Shown: positions 7,101 through 10,015 of the stretch, piece after piece
Position numbering within the stretch: the stretch's first letter is position 1
How the letters are laid out: the number at the start of each line of letters is the position of its first letter
DNA from: Candidatus Aminicenantota bacterium
GTDB taxonomy: Bacteria > Acidobacteriota > Aminicenantia > Aminicenantales > Aminicenantaceae
NCBI GenBank assembly: GCA_030614645.1
Contig: JAUWTR010000024.1
Location: forward strand, 1 to 10,015
Reading direction: 5' to 3'
Length of the DNA: 10,015 nt
Notes under the pieces: model-generated
Database searches by the model: none
Seen by the model: the letters and a program-made list of their open reading frames with translations, nothing else
What the model was told of the DNA's origin: nothing
Program-made: the position numbers and the translations under genes

Positions 7101-8057
7101 TTAGACTTCTACTTCATTTATTTTTATTTTTTTCAGATCCATATTGCCCAAGCCGCATTTATGAGCATGGGTTATCTGAGTACAGTCTTCAGCTTTGACA
7201 TCCCAGAGGGTTGTACAAAAAGAATCCACTGCAACCCGGTCAATACCGGCAATTACTTTTTGGGGTTTATTAAGCTCGCCAGGCCCCATCGGTCCGTTTG
7301 TGATGATAAATTCTGTAGCATCTACTACACACAGGTCAGGTTTAGCGGCTCTGTTTAAATCAACAATACAGTAGTCCAGGTGTCGTATGGCATTTACATC
7401 AGTCGTCCAGTTTTCTTTATGAAAATTCGAGCGGTTATGGGTGGGAAAGTTAATACCCATGAGGTTTTTCATAGTGCCAGTGAATTTGTTCCCGGCATGG
7501 TCTTTGGTAATGGGCATGTCAATAAAAACATCATTGTTATAGAGTTCTTTTATGATCATGGCATCTTTCATTGCCGTGCCGTCAGGTATCTTTACCTGCT
7601 TGAACAGGATTTCTTCCCGTTCGACCAACTTCAAGTTTGCACCTTCCTCTTTCAGAACCTTTGTCATTCCGGTCGATTCCCAGTTTTTTTCACCAAGCCA
7701 TGATAGAACATTCACTTCTGCAGCTCCGGCCTTTTTACACATCTGGATCACTGCCCGTACAATCTCCCGCTTTGTAAAAGTCCCCGGATGCCATCTCTGG
7801 ACATTAGGCAGCAGTGCCACTTTGGAGCCTTTAGATACGATCTTATCCATCCCGCCCAATAATTCAACCGCTTTAAATGTGCTTTTATAATAATCAGCAC
7901 CGGTTACTACGGTTAAATCCGCAAGCTGTCCTTCAAAAAAATAAGTGCTGCCGACTCCAGGTCTATCCTGAGCAATAAGGCTTCCTCCTATTGCCGCAGT
8001 CAAACCAAGCTTTGCACTTTGTTTAAAAAATTCTCTCCGCCCAAGCTTTTTTGTCAT
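7101..8057 (-). CDS. Exported DUF362 domain protein with Tat-like leader
   Basis: A 318-residue DUF362-family protein. Recognisable family blocks are VALLPNVQ (80-87), the long central block DMPITKDHAGNKFTGTMKNL (180-199), DLCVVDATEFI followed by NGPMGPG (241-260), and AGIDRVAVDSF (270-280). Many DUF362 proteins carry ferredoxin-type 4Fe-4S clusters, but here the cysteines are scattered and no CxxCxxC motif is seen, so this is the bare domain. The biochemical role of the family is largely undefined. The start LGRREFFKQSAKLGLTAAIGGS has paired arginines followed by a hydrophobic stretch, a plausible Tat leader. A GAGGAGGG site (8062-8069) just before the ATG fixes the start. It is the first gene of the minus-strand operon, followed 13 bases later by the PLP enzyme. 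Export of all three products suggests shared work in the periplasm. Confidence 0.88.
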   Translation of the reverse strand: MTKKLGRREFFKQSAKLGLTAAIGGSLIAQDRPGVGSTYFFEGQLADLTVVTGADYYKSTFKAVELLGGMDKIVSKGSKVALLPNVQRWHPGTFTKREIVRAVIQMCKKAGAAEVNVLSWLGEKNWESTGMTKVLKEEGANLKLVEREEILFKQVKIPDGTAMKDAMIIKELYNNDVFIDMPITKDHAGNKFTGTMKNLMGINFPTHNRSNFHKENWTTDVNAIRHLDYCIVDLNRAAKPDLCVVDATEFIITNGPMGPGELNKPQKVIAGIDRVAVDSFCTTLWDVKAEDCTQITHAHKCGLGNMDLKKIKINEVEV

Positions 8058-8098
8058 AATTCCCTCCTCAAAATTCTATTGTTAATATATATGCAAAA

Positions 8099-8127
8099 AT
8101 AGTACAACAGAAAATAAAAAAGTTCAA
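8099..8127 (-). promoter_or_regulatory. Sigma70-like promoter candidate for the DUF362-PLP-amidohydrolase operon
   Basis: Read on the minus strand, TTGAAC (8127-8122) and TACTAT (8104-8099) are separated by exactly 17 bases. Each box matches four of six consensus positions. The predicted transcript would start near 8092, leaving a leader of about 35 bases with a strong Shine-Dalgarno site before the DUF362 ATG at 8057. The site lies in the 70-base gap after the DUF89 gene and abuts its stop codon. The region is AT-rich, so chance matches are possible. Confidence 0.4.
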
Positions 8128-8982
8128 TCAAGCTGACAATTTACTTTTCCTTTTAAGGATGATACTTCCCTCCGCGACTCCAATATCACGAGCAATAACA
8201 TGGCATTTGGCTTTTAAAAGAAAAAAAACCGGGAGGTTTTCATCTGAAAGCCCTTCGTAATTCCCTTGCCCTTTGCTGATAATAAGGTCAGCTGTACGCA
8301 AGATGTCTAAAAATTCTGGATCACACATCCCTGGTATAGTGCCGGGGCCATCACATCCAGAGGAGATTATCTCAGCAACTTTATCAATTCCCGCCGCTTC
8401 AGCATCTTCGCGGACCGCATCATTTATTATAGGCTTTTCCCGGACAACATAAGTAACTGGCTTCCGTATCTCTTCAATAAGGATCCGGTCAAACACAGTC
8501 TCCCCGGCATTATCCCCAAGATAGATAATCTTCTCTGCCCTTTCCAAAGCATGACTGAATTCCTTATAATCATCAATAGTCAAGCCTCCGGCAAGAATTT
8601 CTCTTACATCTTTTTCCAGATCGAATTTCCCTGCTATACCAAAATCAATAATATTTCCGGCAATTGCCAGCTTTGCAGCAGTTAGGAGAGAATCACCTGA
8701 ATTAGCGACTATTTTTTTAAATTCCGGATATAGAGTAAGCGCCTGTTTAGTACATTTATTTTTCAATTCATAATAAGGGTCCTCAACTCCAGTATATTCA
8801 GCAATGATCCGGTATATTCCCCGCCCGATCTCAGGAGGGGTTACCCCAAATGCCACTCCTGAAAGATAATTACTTACAGCAGATAATATTTCCCAGATCT
8901 CTTTCTCATCTGTAAGAATCATCCGAGAAGTTTTTAGCACCTGTGTGAAAAAACATGGATAACAGTCCAAATATGCACGCAT
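8128..8982 (-). CDS. DUF89-family metal-dependent (damage-control) phosphatase
   Basis: A 284-residue protein of the stand-alone prokaryotic DUF89/ARMT1-like group, at its usual length. Visible family motifs are an N-terminal CxxC (Cys7, Cys10 in LDCYPC), AGNIIDFG (108-115), GDNAGETVFD (156-165), a GCDGPGT loop (209-215) and SKGQGNYEGL (236-245). Asp157 and Asn158 and the SKGQGN loop are in the metal and phosphate-binding region of the family. Characterised relatives are Mn/Ni/Co-dependent phosphatases acting on sugar phosphates or damaged phosphometabolites; the substrate here is unknown. No export signal is seen, so it should be cytoplasmic. AAGGAG (8995-8990) overlaps the stop codon of the upstream NUDIX gene, and only 11 bases separate the two genes, so they form an operon. 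The pairing of two housecleaning-type hydrolases supports a metabolite-repair role (inference). Confidence 0.88.
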   Translation of the reverse strand: MRAYLDCYPCFFTQVLKTSRMILTDEKEIWEILSAVSNYLSGVAFGVTPPEIGRGIYRIIAEYTGVEDPYYELKNKCTKQALTLYPEFKKIVANSGDSLLTAAKLAIAGNIIDFGIAGKFDLEKDVREILAGGLTIDDYKEFSHALERAEKIIYLGDNAGETVFDRILIEEIRKPVTYVVREKPIINDAVREDAEAAGIDKVAEIISSGCDGPGTIPGMCDPEFLDILRTADLIISKGQGNYEGLSDENLPVFFLLKAKCHVIARDIGVAEGSIILKRKSKLSA

Positions 8983-8993
8983 ATGTTCTCTCC

Positions 8994-9476
8994 TTATCTC
9001 TGGCCGTCCTTGATTATTTCCCGGTGGCTGCGAAATGCGATCTCCGGAAGGCTGTCCGGAGGAAAATAGCCAGCATCCAGAGAATCTGAACCTGGTTTCA
9101 GGTTTCCCCGGACTTCCATACGGAATCCAATTATTATTACCCGCTTATACAGGGATGATTCCTGAGAATACACTCCGATCAATTCAGAGATATTCCCTTC
9201 TAAACCTGTCTCTTCCTTAAGTTCTCTGAGGCAGCCTTGCTGCGGAGTTTCATCAATCTCTATAAAACCGGATGGCAAGCCCCATTTCCCTTTTCCCGGT
9301 TCTACTCCTCTTTGGACAAGAAGGATCTCGCCTCGTTCATTCTGGACAAAAGCAGCTGAACAGGGCAAAGGATTTTCATAATGAATCCATCCACAGGCAG
9401 AGCAAACCTGTCTTTTTCGGCCTTCAATGCTCTTATCCAGCATTTCACTGCTGCATACCGGACAATATTTTCGCAT
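8994..9476 (-). CDS. NUDIX hydrolase with N-terminal zinc ribbon
   Basis: A 160-residue two-part protein. Residues 1-30 hold a four-cysteine zinc ribbon (Cys5, Cys8, Cys25, Cys28), as found in NudC-like and related NUDIX proteins. The NUDIX domain follows, with a perfect GX5EX7REUXEEXGU box at 70-92: Gly70, Glu76, Arg84, Glu85, Glu88, Glu89 and Gly91 are all present. The family hydrolyses nucleoside diphosphates linked to another group (NADH, ADP-ribose, nucleotide sugars, oxidised NTPs) using Mg2+ or Mn2+; the substrate is not readable here. The protein is shorter than E. coli NudC and lacks the extra N-terminal domain. The zinc ribbon begins four residues after the ATG at 9476, which supports this start, yet no Shine-Dalgarno site precedes it. 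It is the first gene of a two-gene operon with the DUF89 phosphatase. Confidence 0.93.
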   Translation of the reverse strand: MRKYCPVCSSEMLDKSIEGRKRQVCSACGWIHYENPLPCSAAFVQNERGEILLVQRGVEPGKGKWGLPSGFIEIDETPQQGCLRELKEETGLEGNISELIGVYSQESSLYKRVIIIGFRMEVRGNLKPGSDSLDAGYFPPDSLPEIAFRSHREIIKDGQR

Positions 9477-9493
9477 AACAGATGTCGATACAG

Positions 9494-9522
9494 ATGATAC
9501 TTAGAAAATGTTAAATAGTAAA
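9494..9522 (-). promoter_or_regulatory. Sigma70-like promoter candidate for the NUDIX-DUF89 operon
   Basis: Read on the minus strand, TTTACT (9522-9517) and TATCAT (9499-9494) are separated by 17 bases. The -10 box matches five of six consensus positions and the -35 box four. Transcription would start about 7 bases past the -10 box, giving a leader of only about 10-12 bases before the ATG at 9476, which agrees with the missing Shine-Dalgarno site. Confidence 0.42.
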
Positions 9523-9563
9523 TGATAAGTGGAAATCCATTTTTTGATAAAAAAAGCGGTAAA

Positions 9564-9715
9564 AAGAATCAGGTCAATTGATTAAGAAAACCGTGAGCAA
9601 GGATGAGCGGGCATGGTTCCTCTCAAGAATGGAGAGGAGAGCGAAGACTGTATCCGAGCGGATTTTCCTCGCTGGGGAAAATCCGCGTGTTTTCGTATCA
9701 ACTGACCTGATTCTT
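9564..9715. repeat. 152-base inverted-repeat element with three internal hairpins (MITE-like or structured RNA)
   Basis: The 19-base arms at 9564-9582 and 9697-9715 are inverted copies of each other with one mismatch (AAGAATCAGGTCAATTGAT against AAGAATCAGGTCAGTTGAT). Between them lie three further pairings: 9589-9595 with 9612-9618 (7 bp including one G-U), 9619-9624 with 9632-9637 (6 bp, loop of 7), and 9658-9668 with 9676-9686 (a perfect 11 bp, loop of 7). Together they could fold as a closed multi-branch structure. No clear target-site duplication flanks the arms and no convincing protein is encoded. It sits in the 328-base divergent gap between the NUDIX gene and the right-edge gene. A MITE-type insertion and a folded RNA are both possible. 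Wobble pairs fall on both strands, so they give no clear transcribed strand. Confidence 0.65.
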
Positions 9716-9752
9716 GCTTATGGCTCAAAAGCGCAGAAAATTTGGGGGGGGC

Positions 9753-9782
9753 TGGTATTTGTCCTGGGAAATTGGATATAAT
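9753..9782 (+). promoter_or_regulatory. Promoter candidate for the right-edge gene (strong -10, weak -35)
   Basis: A perfect TATAAT lies at 9777-9782, with TG two bases upstream of it. The best -35 candidate is poor (TGGTAT at 9753-9758, 18-base spacer). Transcription would start near 9789, close to the GGAGG Shine-Dalgarno site, giving a leader of about 16 bases. A run of eight G (9744-9751) sits just upstream. Confidence 0.35.
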
Positions 9783-9804
9783 AAATTTAGACGGAGGCAA
9801 AGAT

Positions 9805-10015
9805 ATGATAGATACAGACAACCTGATAAATCTTTCTCCCAGGGAATTTACTGAATTCCTTAAGCAAGAAAAAATATCCCGTTTTTATTTTGTATATAAC
9901 CCTGATAAGCAAATAGTTAAAAGTTCCCACCCGCAATTACAAGCGATCGCAGATTTTATCCAAAATGACAAGCGTGATTTTATGAAACATGAAGGAGCAT
10001 TCTTCCAGATCACCC
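9805..10015 (+). CDS. Partial gene, 5' end only; possibly an amino acid dehydrogenase-like protein
   Basis: An open frame starts at ATG 9805, preceded by GGAGG at 9793-9797 with a seven-base spacing, and stays open for 70 codons to the window edge. The product begins MIDTDNLINLSPREFTEFLK and reads as soluble and charged, without a signal peptide. The segment FVYNPDKQIVKSSHP, and the later KHEGAFFQIT near the edge, vaguely recall the N-terminal region of some Glu/Leu/Phe/Val dehydrogenase homologues. That is recall from weak similarity, and the diagnostic glycine-rich and catalytic lysine motifs would lie beyond the window. The gene is divergent from the NUDIX operon. That it is a real coding start is well supported; the function is not. 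Confidence 0.75.
   Translation, partial: MIDTDNLINLSPREFTEFLKQEKISRFYFVYNPDKQIVKSSHPQLQAIADFIQNDKRDFMKHEGAFFQIT

Noticed and set aside
6858..7358. 166-codon plus-strand open frame across the PLP-enzyme/DUF362 junction
   Set aside because: It is antisense to two recognised genes and crosses their operon junction, with no ribosome site or recognisable domain.
9578..9781. Plus-strand open frame across the inverted-repeat element
   Set aside because: It begins with TTG without a ribosome site, runs through hairpins and the G8 tract, and matches no domain. The opposite-strand frame at 9582-9821 is equally unconvincing.
1..10015. CRISPR arrays, tRNA, rRNA, riboswitches, transposase or phage genes
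   Set aside because: No regularly spaced repeats, RNA-gene signatures or mobile-element proteins were seen on either strand; the only repeat structure is the element at 9564-9715.

Overview
The window reads as compact bacterial chromosome of moderately low GC (roughly 40% by eye). Nine of its eleven genes have a purine-rich Shine-Dalgarno site, most are a few bases apart, and twin-arginine and Sec-type leaders are present. The content (CPA2 antiporters, a PTS IIA protein, Tat-exported enzymes, NUDIX and DUF89 proteins) suits an uncultured, probably anaerobic and Gram-negative-type bacterium. No rRNA, tRNA or clade-specific marker is present, so no phylum is assigned.

Region A (30-3379, + strand) is a tight four-gene operon: two different CPA2-type cation/proton antiporter subunits, a fructose/PtsN-type PTS IIA protein with its phospho-histidine, and a small PII-like protein. 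The likely theme is ion antiport under dual signal control: phosphorylation through IIA and a ligand-sensing PII-like fold. Region B (3476-4297, + strand) is a separate gene for a secreted metallo-beta-lactamase-fold hydrolase. It ends in a small hairpin and T-rich tract, where it converges on the next operon.

Region C (8057-4342, - strand) is a three-gene operon whose products all carry export signals: a DUF362 protein with a Tat-like leader, a Tat-exported class V aminotransferase-fold (PLP) enzyme, and a Sec-exported amidohydrolase. A sigma70-like promoter candidate lies just upstream of the DUF362 gene. This looks like an extracytoplasmic pathway acting on an amino-acid-like or cyclic-amide substrate that cannot be named from sequence. 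Region D (9476-8128, - strand) is a two-gene operon of a zinc-ribbon NUDIX hydrolase and a DUF89-type metal-dependent phosphatase. Both belong to families linked to housecleaning of damaged or surplus metabolites.

Region E (9477-9804, 328 bases) is the only large gap. It is the divergent intergenic region between the NUDIX gene and a + strand gene that runs off the right edge. It holds promoter-like boxes for both directions and a 152-base inverted-repeat element with 19-base arms and three internal hairpins. That element could be a MITE-like insertion or a structured RNA. A run of eight G lies between it and the downstream promoter.

The items most worth a second look are the antiporter/IIA/PII-like operon, the exported DUF362/PLP/amidohydrolase cluster and the inverted-repeat element.
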